From NCBI RefSeq assembly GCF_014645735.1, contig NZ_BMMH01000016.1, positions 1 through 64,000 on the forward strand: a stretch of DNA of 64,000 bases, given 5' to 3'. Positions 41,762-51,800 of this stretch are shown here, piece by piece. The first letter of the stretch is position 1. Each line of letters starts with the position of its first letter. This DNA comes from Nocardia jinanensis (lineage in GTDB: Bacteria; Actinomycetota; Actinomycetes; Mycobacteriales; Mycobacteriaceae). A model generated the notes under the pieces. The model worked only from the letters and a program-made list of their open reading frames with translations. It was not told the DNA's origin and ran no database searches. Both the position numbers and the translations under genes were made by a program.

Positions 41762-42448
41762 TCAGGCGGCGAACCGCACCCGGAGCCGGTCGACGACGCC
41801 GCGGTCGATTACCACGACCGAGGCGGGCGCCGGCCGTGGACCGGTCCCGGTCTCCAGTCGGAGCAGCATGCGTCTCCAACGCCATACGTGCCAGTTGAAC
41901 GACAGCCGCCCGACCCGCCGGCCCCGCGCGTACTGCCCGGCCAGGGCGACGGTCGCCGGAACGTCGAGCAGCACCATATGCAGTTCGCGCCCGTGCCGAG
42001 CGGCCCAGCGCGTGAGCATCCGGCGCGTGAAACCGATGGTGCCGCAATCGTGGATCACCACCGGACCGCGGTGATCGCGCAGCGCCACCCAGATCCGGCC
42101 GAAGTGCACTACGTGCACCACCGGCCGCCACAGCGGGTAGGGCAGCCAGGCCAGTCGACGCCGCCACGAGTTGCGGGCGTGGATGGAATCGAGCACCACC
42201 GAGCGGTCCGGACCCGGTATCGCGTGCTCGGCGTCGGGATCGGAACCGAACAGCCGGCGCAGCGCGGTGCTCTTGCCCGCGCCGGGGATTCCGGCGAACA
42301 ACACGGCCGCGCCCGCCGGGTACCGGAGCTCCCGCGTCGACCGGCCTCGTAGATCGTCGACGGCCCGCGGGCGGACGGTTTCCGAATCCGATTCGGGGAA
42401 GATGGATTCCGCGGGGTTCAACGGCACGGAGTCGAGCGGGGGGTTCAC
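41762..42448 (-). CDS. P-loop ATP-binding protein of unknown function
   Basis: The protein of about 228 residues has a clear Walker A (AVLFAGIPGAGKSTALRRLF) and resembles small kinases of the AAA_33/zeta-toxin-like group, with an Asp-containing segment VVLDSIHARNSW and the basic lid RRMLTRWAARHG. It may phosphorylate a small molecule or RNA; nothing shows which. The start is uncertain: GTG 42448, GTG 42427 or further upstream. It is convergent with the lipid kinase gene (8 bp apart) and divergent from valS. Confidence 0.7.
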   Translation of the reverse strand: MNPPLDSVPLNPAESIFPESDSETVRPRAVDDLRGRSTRELRYPAGAAVLFAGIPGAGKSTALRRLFGSDPDAEHAIPGPDRSVVLDSIHARNSWRRRLAWLPYPLWRPVVHVVHFGRIWVALRDHRGPVVIHDCGTIGFTRRMLTRWAARHGRELHMVLLDVPATVALAGQYARGRRVGRLSFNWHVWRWRRMLLRLETGTGPRPAPASVVVIDRGVVDRLRVRFAA

Positions 42449-42637
42449 CCCGTCCAGGGTCCCCAGTCGGACCGGATTCGGCAAGATTGTCGCCTTTGTC
42501 CGTTGAAGGTCACAGGATTCGGCCGGGCCCGCCCGCCGCGGCGGGCCGCGCGGACACCTGAGAATTCCGGTGCTCAAGCTGAGAATTGCTTATGGATTAG
42601 GAGCGCGGGCCAGGATCGGCGGTAGTCTTACGGATGT

Positions 42638-42680
42638 AGACGGAGTCTTCGGTGTCCCTCATCCACCGAAGGCTCCGTCT
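42638..42680 (+). ncRNA. 17-bp hairpin in the region upstream of valS
   Basis: AGACGGAGTCTTCGGTG (42638-42654) pairs with 42664-42680 as a continuous 17-bp stem with one U-G wobble and a 9-nt loop, followed by a pyrimidine-rich tail (CTTCGTTTCTCCC). It lies in the 671-bp gap (42449-43119) between divergent genes, so it cannot be the end of either. It may terminate a small RNA or act in a long valS leader. I see no T-box signature and no gene in the rest of the gap. Confidence 0.5.
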
Positions 42681-43119
42681 CTTCGTTTCTCCCGCACTCT
42701 CCCGGCCCTTTGCCCAGGCCGGTGCGGTGGCCGCCCACGATCGCCATCATCGGGCGATATCGCGCGAGCGCTCCTGTTCGCTTCGCGTCCGGGTCGCCGA
42801 GTGCTCGCATCTCCCCGGCTTCTCCGGCATCCGATAGGGCGCCGGTATGCGGAGGACGGGGCAGGCAGGCGAACGTGCCGACCTACCGGTCAGGGCGCCC
42901 GGCTGCACCATCGGTCGTGCGTTTCCTCTCCGGCCGGCCGTCGCCGGTGGCCGCAGCCTGCTCCGGCTCCGGGCCGACCGAGCCGGCGATCGTGGTGACC
43001 GGGCGGTGGAGCGAAGGGCCGGGGTCGCGAGGGCTCCGACCCCGTGGCGTCGCGGGTGCCGCGATCCGACACAGCACCCGCGACGCCGGAGGTGACCCCG
43101 TAGACACTAGAATCGCTGC

Positions 43120-45798
43120 GTGACCAGCGCAGCCCCTGACAACACGCGTAATCGTGCCGATGACCTCCCCAAGAGCTGGAATCCCGGCGAGGTGGAGGCC
43201 GACCTGTACGAGCGCTGGGTAGCCGCCGGTTACTTCGCCGCCGACCCGCACAGTTCCGCGCCCGCGTATTCGATCGTGCTGCCGCCGCCCAATGTCACCG
43301 GAACGCTGCATATGGGCCATGCGCTCGATCACACGCTGATGGACACTCTGGCCCGCCGTAAGCGCATGCAGGGTTACGAGGTGCTGTGGCTGCCCGGGAT
43401 GGATCATGCCGGTATCGCCACGCAGACCGTGGTGGAGAAGCAGCTCGCCGTGGACGGTAAGACCAAAGAGGAGTTCGGCCGCGAACTGTTCGTGCAGAAG
43501 GTCTGGGACTGGAAACGTGAGTCCGGTGGCGCGATCCAGTGGCAGATGCGTGCGCTCGGCGACAGTGTGGACTGGTCGCGGGATCGGTTCACCATGGACG
43601 AGGGGCTTTCCCGCGCTGTCCAGACGATCTTCAGACGCCTCTACGACGCCGGTCTGATCTATCGGGCGGAGCGCCTGGTGAACTGGTCGCCGGAACTGCG
43701 CACCGCCATCTCCGATATCGAGGTCAAATACGAGGACGTCGAAGGTGAGCTGGTGTCGCTGCGGTACGGATCGCTGGACGACTCCGAACCGTATGTCGTG
43801 GTCGCCACCACCCGCGTCGAGACCATGCTCGGTGACACCGCGGTCGCGGTGCATCCGGAGGACCCGCGCTATCGGGCCCTGATCGGCACCACCCTCGAAC
43901 ATCCGATCACCGGGCGGCAGATCCCGATCATCGCCGACGACTACGTGGATCCCGAATTCGGTTCCGGTGCGGTGAAGATCACCCCGGCCCACGATCCGAA
44001 CGACTTCGAGATGGGCCTGCGGCACAACCTGCCCATGCCCACGATCATGGACGAACGCGGCCGGATCGCCGATACCGGTACCGAATTCGACGGTATGGAC
44101 CGCTTCGAGGCCCGGGTGAAGGTTCGCGAACGGCTCGCGACCGAGGGCCGGATCGTCGCCGAGAAACGCCCCTACCTGCACAGTGTGGGTCATTCCGAAC
44201 GCAGCGGTGAACCGATCGAACCCCGGCTGTCGATGCAGTGGTGGGTGAAGGTCGAATCGCTGGCGAAAGCGGCGGGTGACGCGGTGCGCAACGGCGATAC
44301 CGTGATCCACCCGGCCAGTCAGGAACCACGCTGGTTCGACTGGGTCGACGATATGCACGACTGGTGTATCTCGCGGCAGCTGTGGTGGGGTCACCGCATC
44401 CCCATCTGGTACGGGCCCGAGGGTGAAGTCGTGTGTGTCGGCCCCGGCGAGCAGGCCCCCGAGGGATGGGTGCAGGATCCGGATGTCCTCGACACCTGGT
44501 TCTCCTCCGGGCTGTGGCCGTTCTCGACCATGGGCTGGCCGGATGCCACTGCGGAACTTGCCAAGTTCTATCCGACCAGTGTGCTGGTCACCGGCTACGA
44601 CATCCTGTTCTTCTGGGTGGCCCGGATGATGATGTTCGGCACCTTCGTCGCCGACGATCCGGCGCTGACCACCGGCAAGGGCGGCGCGTATCAGATTCCG
44701 TTCCAGGATGTGTTCCTGCACGGCCTGATCCGCGACCAGTTCGGCAAGAAGATGTCGAAGTCCCGGGGCAACGGGATCGATCCGCTGGACTGGATCGACA
44801 ACTACGGTGCCGATGCGCTGCGTTTCACTCTGGCCCGCGGCGCCCAGCCCGGTGGCGACCTCTCGGTCGGCGAGCCGCACGCCCTGGCCTCGCGTAGCTT
44901 CGTCACCAAACTCTTCAACGCGACCAAGTTCGCGCTCATGAACGGCGCGCGCCCGGGCGAGGTGCCCGCGCGGGCCACGCTGACCGACGCCGACCGCTGG
45001 ATCGTCGATCGGCTCGACGAGGTGCTCGGCGAGGTGGACTCCGCGTTCGACGCCTACGAGTTCGGCAAGGCCTGCGAGGCGCTGTACCACTTCGCCTGGG
45101 ACGAGCTCTGCGACTGGTATCTGGAACTGTCCAAGGTCCAGTTCGCCGAGAGCGAGGAGCGGGCCGAATCCACCCGGGTCGTGCTCGGGTCGGTGCTGGA
45201 CGCGGTGCTGCGGTTGCTGCACCCGGTGATCCCGTTCGTCACCGAATCGCTGTGGCAGGCGCTCACCGGTGCGGAATCGGTGGTCGTCGCGGCTTGGCCG
45301 CAGCGTACCGGGACCCCGGCCGATACCGGCGCCGCGCGGCGCATCGCCGATCTGCAGCGGCTGATCACCGAGATCCGCCGGTTCCGCAGCGATCAGGGTC
45401 TGAACGATAAGCAGAAGGTCGCGGCGCGGGTGCTCGGCCTGGACACGGCGGGCCTGGCGCATCTGCATCCCGAGGTGAGCACGCTGGGCCGGCTCACCGA
45501 ACCGGGCGCGGGCTTCGCGGCCACCGCCTCGGTGGAGGTGCGGCTCAGCGGCGCCACGGTCACCGTGGAGGTCGATACCTCGGGCACCGTCGACCTCGTG
45601 GCCGAACGCCGCCGCCTGGAGAAGGATCTTTCGGTCGCGCAGAAGGAGCTGGCGGGAACCGAGGCCAAACTCGGCAACGAGGCTTTCCTGGCCAAGGCCC
45701 CGGAACCCGTGGTGGACAAGATCCGGGCCCGGCGCGATGTCGCCGCCTCCGAGGTGGCGCGGATCGGGTCCCGGCTGGCCGAGCTGAGCGGCAAATGA
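43120..45798 (+). CDS. valS: valyl-tRNA synthetase
   Basis: An 892-residue class I synthetase that charges tRNA-Val and edits threonine. It has the HIGH motif as HMGH in PPPNVTGTLHMGHALDHT, the editing (CP1) domain in the middle, the KMSKS loop FGKKMSKSRGNGID, an anticodon-binding domain and the C-terminal coiled-coil arm (RRRLEKDLSVAQKEL). The GTG start gives the conserved opening DLPKSWNPGEVEADLYERW after a short extension. It is the first gene of the valS-folC-DUF4233-ndk block and overlaps folC by 4 bp. Confidence 0.97.
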   Translation: MTSAAPDNTRNRADDLPKSWNPGEVEADLYERWVAAGYFAADPHSSAPAYSIVLPPPNVTGTLHMGHALDHTLMDTLARRKRMQGYEVLWLPGMDHAGIATQTVVEKQLAVDGKTKEEFGRELFVQKVWDWKRESGGAIQWQMRALGDSVDWSRDRFTMDEGLSRAVQTIFRRLYDAGLIYRAERLVNWSPELRTAISDIEVKYEDVEGELVSLRYGSLDDSEPYVVVATTRVETMLGDTAVAVHPEDPRYRALIGTTLEHPITGRQIPIIADDYVDPEFGSGAVKITPAHDPNDFEMGLRHNLPMPTIMDERGRIADTGTEFDGMDRFEARVKVRERLATEGRIVAEKRPYLHSVGHSERSGEPIEPRLSMQWWVKVESLAKAAGDAVRNGDTVIHPASQEPRWFDWVDDMHDWCISRQLWWGHRIPIWYGPEGEVVCVGPGEQAPEGWVQDPDVLDTWFSSGLWPFSTMGWPDATAELAKFYPTSVLVTGYDILFFWVARMMMFGTFVADDPALTTGKGGAYQIPFQDVFLHGLIRDQFGKKMSKSRGNGIDPLDWIDNYGADALRFTLARGAQPGGDLSVGEPHALASRSFVTKLFNATKFALMNGARPGEVPARATLTDADRWIVDRLDEVLGEVDSAFDAYEFGKACEALYHFAWDELCDWYLELSKVQFAESEERAESTRVVLGSVLDAVLRLLHPVIPFVTESLWQALTGAESVVVAAWPQRTGTPADTGAARRIADLQRLITEIRRFRSDQGLNDKQKVAARVLGLDTAGLAHLHPEVSTLGRLTEPGAGFAATASVEVRLSGATVTVEVDTSGTVDLVAERRRLEKDLSVAQKELAGTEAKLGNEAFLAKAPEPVVDKIRARRDVAASEVARIGSRLAELSGK

Positions 45799-47255
45799 AC
45801 GCCCACGGCGACAACGACGAGCCGGAGCCCTTGCAGGGGGGCGCCCGGCTCGGCACCGGGCCGTCGCCGGTGGAGCTGGCGGAGATGGCACTGGTCGAGG
45901 CGGAACTCGACCAGCGCTGGCCGGAAACCGCGATCGAACCGTCGCTCACCCGGATCGCCGCCCTGATGGATGTGCTGGGTTCGCCCCAGCACGGCTTCCC
46001 GGCGATCCATATCGCGGGCACCAACGGTAAGACGTCGGTGACCCGGATGATCGATTCGCTGCTCACCGCCCTGCACCGCCGTACCGGGCGGCTCACCAGC
46101 CCGCATCTGCAGCTGGCCACCGAGCGGATCAGTATCGACAACCGGCCGATCTCCCCGGCCCGCTACGTCGAGCTGTACCGGGAGATGCAGCCCTATATCG
46201 AGATGATCGACGCCCAGTCGGCGACCGCGGGCGGCCCGGCGATGAGCAAGTTCGAGGTGCTCACCGCCATGGCCTACGCGGCGTTCGCGGAGGCCCCGGT
46301 GGACGTGGCGATCGTGGAGACCGGTATGGGCGGTAGCTGGGACGCCACCAATGTGATCGACGCGCAGGTCGCGGTCATCACTCCCATCGGTCTCGATCAC
46401 ATCGAATACCTGGGCCCCGACCTGGCCTCCATCGCCGAGGAGAAGGCCGGGATCATCAAACGAGCCCCGGAATCGCTGGTCCCCACCGATACCGTCGCGA
46501 TAATCGCCGAGCAGGACCCCGAGGCGCTGGAGGTGCTGCTGCGCCGGGCGGTCGAGGTCGACGCCGCGGTGGCGCGGGCCGGTTCGGAGTTCCAGGTGCT
46601 CGGCCGGCGGATCGCTGTCGGCGGCCAGCAGCTGGAACTACAGGGGCTGGGCGGGGTGTACGACGAGATCTTCCTGCCCCTGCACGGTGAGCACCAGGCC
46701 CATAACGCGGCGCTCGCGCTGGCCGCGGTGGAGGCGTTCTTCGGTGCCGGGGCGCAGCGCCAGCTGGATATCGACGCGGTCCGCGCCGGATTCGCCGAGG
46801 TCACCAGCCCCGGTCGTCTCGAACGGATGCGCAACGCGCCCACTCTCTTCATCGACGCCGCTCACAATCCGGCGGGTGCCGCCGCGCTCGCCGCGACGCT
46901 GACCTCCGAGTTCGATTTCCGCAAACTGGTCGGAGTGGTCGCGGTCCTGGCCGACAAGGACGTCGCCGGTATTCTCACCACCCTCGAACCGGTCTTCGAC
47001 GAGATCGTGGTGACCACCAACGGGTCCCCGCGCGCGTTGTCGGTGGACCAGCTCGCCGACCTGGCCGTCCAGCGATTCGGCGACGAGCGCGTGGTCACCG
47101 CGAATTCGCTGCCCGACGCGCTGGAAACAGCCGTCGCGCTCGCCGAGGAGGTCGGTGACGCGGGAGAAATGGTGTCCGGCGCGGGCGTCGTGGTCACGGG
47201 GTCGGTGGTGACAGCCGGTGCCGCGCGCGCCCTGTTCGGTAAGGACCCGGCGTAA
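45795..47255 (+). CDS. folC: folylpolyglutamate synthase/dihydrofolate synthase
   Basis: A 486-residue Mur-ligase-fold enzyme that adds glutamate to dihydropteroate and to reduced folates. It has the P-loop HIAGTNGKTSVTRM, the metal-site segment RTGRLTSPHLQLATERI, VAIVETGMGGSWDATNVID, and the C-terminal FIDAAHNPAGAAALAATL. The ATG overlaps the valS stop (ATGA), so translation is coupled. Gene order is as in M. tuberculosis Rv2448c-Rv2447c. Confidence 0.96.
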   Translation: MNAHGDNDEPEPLQGGARLGTGPSPVELAEMALVEAELDQRWPETAIEPSLTRIAALMDVLGSPQHGFPAIHIAGTNGKTSVTRMIDSLLTALHRRTGRLTSPHLQLATERISIDNRPISPARYVELYREMQPYIEMIDAQSATAGGPAMSKFEVLTAMAYAAFAEAPVDVAIVETGMGGSWDATNVIDAQVAVITPIGLDHIEYLGPDLASIAEEKAGIIKRAPESLVPTDTVAIIAEQDPEALEVLLRRAVEVDAAVARAGSEFQVLGRRIAVGGQQLELQGLGGVYDEIFLPLHGEHQAHNAALALAAVEAFFGAGAQRQLDIDAVRAGFAEVTSPGRLERMRNAPTLFIDAAHNPAGAAALAATLTSEFDFRKLVGVVAVLADKDVAGILTTLEPVFDEIVVTTNGSPRALSVDQLADLAVQRFGDERVVTANSLPDALETAVALAEEVGDAGEMVSGAGVVVTGSVVTAGAARALFGKDPA

Positions 47256-47492
47256 TGCCGCTGACCGCTCACCGACCCGGTCGCGGCGGCGCCTCGCCGT
47301 CCGGGTCCGTAGCGCGGCCGGCGAGGACGGAGCCACCGGCCGGGCACGGAACGTGTGTGCGCACGGTGAGCGGCTGCGCGGCGATCCCGGCCTCGGGCCC
47401 CGCCGAAACCGGGCAGCGGGCGCGGGGAGGCCCGAGCGCGTGGCTGCCCAGGACCCGCGCCGCCCGCGGCGACGCCGACGATAAGGAACAGC

Positions 47493-47912
47493 ATGAGTGA
47501 GCCCGAAGCGTCCGGCCCCGAGACGACGACCCCGGCCCCGCCCGACCCCTGGAAGGGCCTGCGGGGTGTGATGGCGGGTGCCCTGGTGCTCGAGGCGATC
47601 ACGGTTCTGCTGGCCCTGCCGGTTGTGGCCGATATCGCCGGGGGCATCACCTGGGTTTCAGGCACCTACCTCGTGGTGCTGGCCCTGGTGATGATCGCGG
47701 GCGCGGGATTGCAGCGCCGCTCCTGGGCGATCCCGTTCAACCTGGGCTTGCAGGTGCCGGTGCTGATCGGCGGGGTGTTCCATCTGTCGATCACGGTCAT
47801 CGGAGTGGTCTTCCTCGTTGCCTGGGCCTTCATCCTGCTGTTGCGCTCGGATGTGAAACGGCGGCTCGAGGAGGGCACTCTGCCCAGTCAGCGCGCTCGC
47901 GGCGGTTCCTGA
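47493..47912 (+). CDS. DUF4233 membrane protein
   Basis: A 139-residue protein with four hydrophobic helices from about residue 25 to 120 (VMAGALVLEAITVLLALPVV is the first) and a basic C-terminal tail. It is the conserved actinobacterial DUF4233 family, always between folC and ndk, with unknown function. The ATG has AAGGA a few nt upstream. The 237-bp stretch before it shows no gene. Confidence 0.88.
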   Translation: MSEPEASGPETTTPAPPDPWKGLRGVMAGALVLEAITVLLALPVVADIAGGITWVSGTYLVVLALVMIAGAGLQRRSWAIPFNLGLQVPVLIGGVFHLSITVIGVVFLVAWAFILLLRSDVKRRLEEGTLPSQRARGGS

Positions 47913-48051
47913 CCGGCCGAGCCCTCCGGGTGCGGGCCGGTGGGTGCGCGGATCGCCGGATCGGCTCCGGCCGGGTGCGTCCACGCTGTGGTCACGGGCC
48001 TGCGCGGACTGCGGTTGGGTCTTGTCCGGCGGCGCCCATTAGGCTGACCGC

Positions 48052-48468
48052 GTGACAGAGCAGACGTTGATCCTTATCAAACCGGACGGTGTGGCCCGCG
48101 GCTACGTCGGCGAAGTACTGAACCGGATCGAGCGCAAGGGTCTCACCATCGCGGCCCTCGAATTGAAGCAGGTGACCGCGGAAGTCGCCGCCGCCCACTA
48201 CGCCGAGCACGCGGAGAAGCCGTTCTACGGCTCGCTGATCGAGTTCATCACCTCCGGCCCGGTCGTCGCCGCCGTGCTGGAGGGACCGCGCGCCATCGCG
48301 GCCTTCCGGCAGCTGGCCGGCGGTACCGATCCGGTGGAGAAGGCCGCACCCGGCAGCATCCGTGGCGATCTGGGTCTCGAGACCCAGTACAACCTGGTTC
48401 ACGGATCGGACTCGCCCGAGGCCGCCAAGCGCGAAATCTCCCTCTGGTTCCCCGAATTCCCGCTCTGA
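48052..48468 (+). CDS. ndk: nucleoside diphosphate kinase
   Basis: A 138-residue enzyme that moves the terminal phosphate of ATP to other NDPs through a phospho-histidine. The active residue is His117 in NLVHGSDSPEAA, and the family start TLILIKPDGVARG is intact. Length is normal. The GTG start is at 48052; it follows the DUF4233 gene as in mycobacteria. Confidence 0.97.
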   Translation: MTEQTLILIKPDGVARGYVGEVLNRIERKGLTIAALELKQVTAEVAAAHYAEHAEKPFYGSLIEFITSGPVVAAVLEGPRAIAAFRQLAGGTDPVEKAAPGSIRGDLGLETQYNLVHGSDSPEAAKREISLWFPEFPL

Positions 48469-48715
48469 TCACCGTCCGGCGCCGGGCCGACCGGACCGGT
48501 GCGAGTGCCCTGCGCGGCGCCATGGCGAACACCTGGCGCACGGTGTGGGATACTGGTACTTGGTTGCGCCCACAGTGGGTGCGGCCGGATGACACACTGC
48601 GGAACGATGCCGCCATCGCTGCCGCGGACGTACAGCCGGATTTCTGGGCTGCGTCTGCCCGGCGCGCTGGGCGAGGGCTCGTACCGCGGAGTTCAGCCAT
48701 ATGCCAGGCGCCGCG

Positions 48716-48746
48716 TGGACAGTTAGCCCGACCGACGTTCGATAGT
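48716..48746 (+). promoter_or_regulatory. candidate rne promoter in a 404-bp leader gap
   Basis: TGGACA (48716-48721) and GATAGT (48741-48746) could form a promoter, but the 19-nt spacer is long. An upstream alternative is an extended -10 TGGGATACT at 48546-48554. The rest of 48469-48872 holds no convincing gene and may include the rne leader RNA. Confidence 0.3.
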
Positions 48747-48872
48747 GGAGATAACCGGGCACGCGGGGCGAGACCATTGACCTCGCGCCAACCGCGCGAG
48801 GCGGACGGAAAGCGTCCCCGCGACGGCCGCGTCACTCGTTGAGGAACGCGCCCGGGGGCCCGAGGAGACTTC

Positions 48873-51800
48873 GTGGCCGATCAAGAGCCGCTGGACACAA
48901 CATCACAGGACGACGATCACTTGCCGGAGCGAATCCGAGTACATGCCCTGGCCAAACGGCTCGGCGTGACCAGTAAGCGCATCCTGGCCAAACTCAGCGA
49001 ACTCGGGACCGAGGCCCGCAGCCCGCAATCGAGCGTGGACCGGGCCGTCGCGGAGTCGGTGCGCGAATCACTGACCGCTCCGCCCGTACTCACCTCGGCC
49101 GAACCCAGCCTGTTCGAGCCCGCCGGCACGACAGCGGGCCCGGACACTGCCGGGGCCCCCGCGGCGGTGGATTCCGCCGCGGCTCCGGCCTCGGCGGTAC
49201 CGGAGCCGGAACGGACCCCGGCCGCTCAGCCGGGTGCCGGTTCCGGGCAAACCCCTGGCATCGAGGCGGAACCGGACGCGGTCGTAGCGGGTACCGGGGA
49301 GGAAGTAGCCGAGCCGCAGGCCGCCGCGGCGGCGGAGACCGGTGCCGAACCCGATACCGCGGATTCCGGTACTACGTCCGTGGCCGAGCGGACTTCCTCC
49401 GGCACGGCCGGTGAGGGTGTTTCCGCGCAGGCGGTCCCGGCGTCGGCCGACATCGCGAAGGCCGAGGCTCCCGCTACCGAGACCAGTGCCCCCACGGCGC
49501 CGGTGACTCCGCTGCCTGCTTTCACGGCCGCGTTCAATCTGTTCGCGAGCCCGGTTCCCGAAGAATCCACCTCGACCGAGCCGGTGGTCTACGAATCGGC
49601 ATTCGTCGCGGCCCCGCTGTTCCTTTCACCGGACGCCGCCGCGGCCGAACAACCGCGCCGCCGGCGCAAGCCCGAACCGGAACCCGAGCCGGAATCCGGC
49701 GCGGACGCCGATTCGGACACCGATACCGATACCGGTGCCGACGACTCCGACGATCAGTCCGAGCAGGGCGACTCCGACGATCAGCCGCGGCGTCGCCGCC
49801 GGGGCCGCCGCGGCCGGGGCCGGGGCCGGGGTGAACAGCAGTCCGATTCCGACGACGCCGACTCCGAAGGCGGCGCGAGCGCCGATTCCGACGATCAGTC
49901 CGCCGATAACGGCGAGAAGACCGCCGAATCCGAGGACAGCGAAGAATCCGAGTCCGACGATTCCGGAGATACGGGGGAGGACTCCGAGAGCGGTGCCAGC
50001 CGGCGTCGCCGACGGCGTCGCCGCCGTAAGGTCGCCGGCGAATCCGGTGAGAGCGAACCGGCCGACGACGACCCGCCCAATACCGTCGTCCACGAGCGCG
50101 AACCGCGGAACAAGACCCGCGTCCGCGCGGCCGTCGACGAAGTGCAGGGCATCACCGGTTCCACCCGGCTCGAGGCCAAACGGCAGCGTCGCCGCGACGG
50201 CCGCGAGGCCGGGCGCCGCCGCCCGCCGATTCTCACCGAATCGGAGTTCCTGGCCCGGCGCGAAGCCGTGGACCGGGTGATGGTCGTCCGTGAGAAGGAG
50301 TTCCCGGGCCACCCGGCAGCCACCCAGGTCGCCGTGCTCGAGGACAACATCCTGGTCGAGCATTTCGTCACCAGTACCGGCTCGGCGTCCATGGTGGGCA
50401 ATATCTACCTGGGCAAGGTGCAGAACGTGCTGCCCAGTATGGAGGCCGCGTTCGTCGATATCGGCCGGGGCCGCAACGGTGTGCTCTACGCGGGCGAGGT
50501 CAACTGGGAGGCCGCCGGACTCGGCGGTAAGGAACGCAAGATCGAACAGGCGCTCAAACCAGGTGCCCAGGTGCTGGTCCAGGTGAGCAAGGACCCGGTC
50601 GGTCACAAGGGTGCCCGGCTCACCACCCAGATCAGCCTGGCCGGTCGCTTCCTCGTGTACGTGCCCGGCGGGACCTCCACCGGGATCAGCCGGAAACTGC
50701 CCGATACCGAGCGCAAACGGCTCAAGGAGATCCTGCGCGAGATAGTCCCGGCCGATGCGGGTGTGATCATCCGCACGGCGTCCGAGGGCGTCAGCGAGGC
50801 CGAACTCACCCGCGACGTGGAACGGCTGCAGACGGCCTGGCGCAAGATCGCCGCGGCCGCCGAGAACGAGTCGGGCGCGCCGAAGACCCTCTACGAAGAG
50901 CCGGACCTGCTGGTCAAAGTTGTCCGGGATCTGTTCAATGAGGATTTCTCGAGGCTGGTGATCGAGGGCGATCGCTCCTGGAACACCGTCGAGAACTACA
51001 TCGGGACGGTCGCACCGGACCTGCTCGCCCGGGTCTCCAAGCACGAGAGCGCCGCCGATGTCTTCGAGACCTACCGCATCGACGAACAACTGGCCAAGGC
51101 CCTCGACCGCAAGGTGTGGCTGCCCTCGGGCGGCACGCTGGTGATCGACCGTACCGAGGCCATGACCGTGGTCGACGTCAATACCGGCAAGTTCACCGGA
51201 TCCGGCGGCGGGAACCTGGAGGAGACGGTCACCCGGAACAATCTGGAGGCGGCCGAGGAGATCGTGCGCCAGATGCGGCTGCGCGATATCGGCGGCATGA
51301 TCGTGGTCGACTTCATCGATATGGTGCTGGAGTCCAACCGCGACCTGGTGTTGCGCCGTCTCACCGAGGCTCTGGGCCGTGACCGCACCCGGCATCAGGT
51401 CTCCGAGGTCACCTCGCTGGGCCTGGTTCAGATGACCCGCAAGAAGCTCGGTACCGGACTCGTGGAGGCGTTCTCCACGACCTGTGAGCACTGCCACGGG
51501 CGCGGCCTGCTGGTGCACAGCTACCCGGTGGAGCCGTCGAGTTCGGACGAGGGCGCCGGCCGCGGCCGCGAATCCGGTTCGCGGCGTCGCCGCAGCCGGG
51601 ACAAGCCGGCTGCCGCGGCGCCCGCCGCACCGCAGCAGACCGCCGCTCCGGAGCTCTCGGAGGAGGAGGCGGCGGCCAAACGCGCCCATCCTGTGGCGCT
51701 GGCGATGGCCGCTCATCATCCGGAGACCGAGGAGGCGGAGCAGGCGGCGGATGCCCCGGCCGAGGCGTCGAAGCGCGATTCGGGCGAGAAGGTGTCGCGG

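Noticed and set aside
42449..43119. T-box leader of valS
   Set aside because: The conserved T-box tRNA-acceptor sequence (UGGNACCGCG type) is absent, despite the strong hairpin.
42883..45891. 1,002-codon open frame on the minus strand
   Set aside because: Antisense to valS; a codon-bias shadow typical of high-GC DNA.
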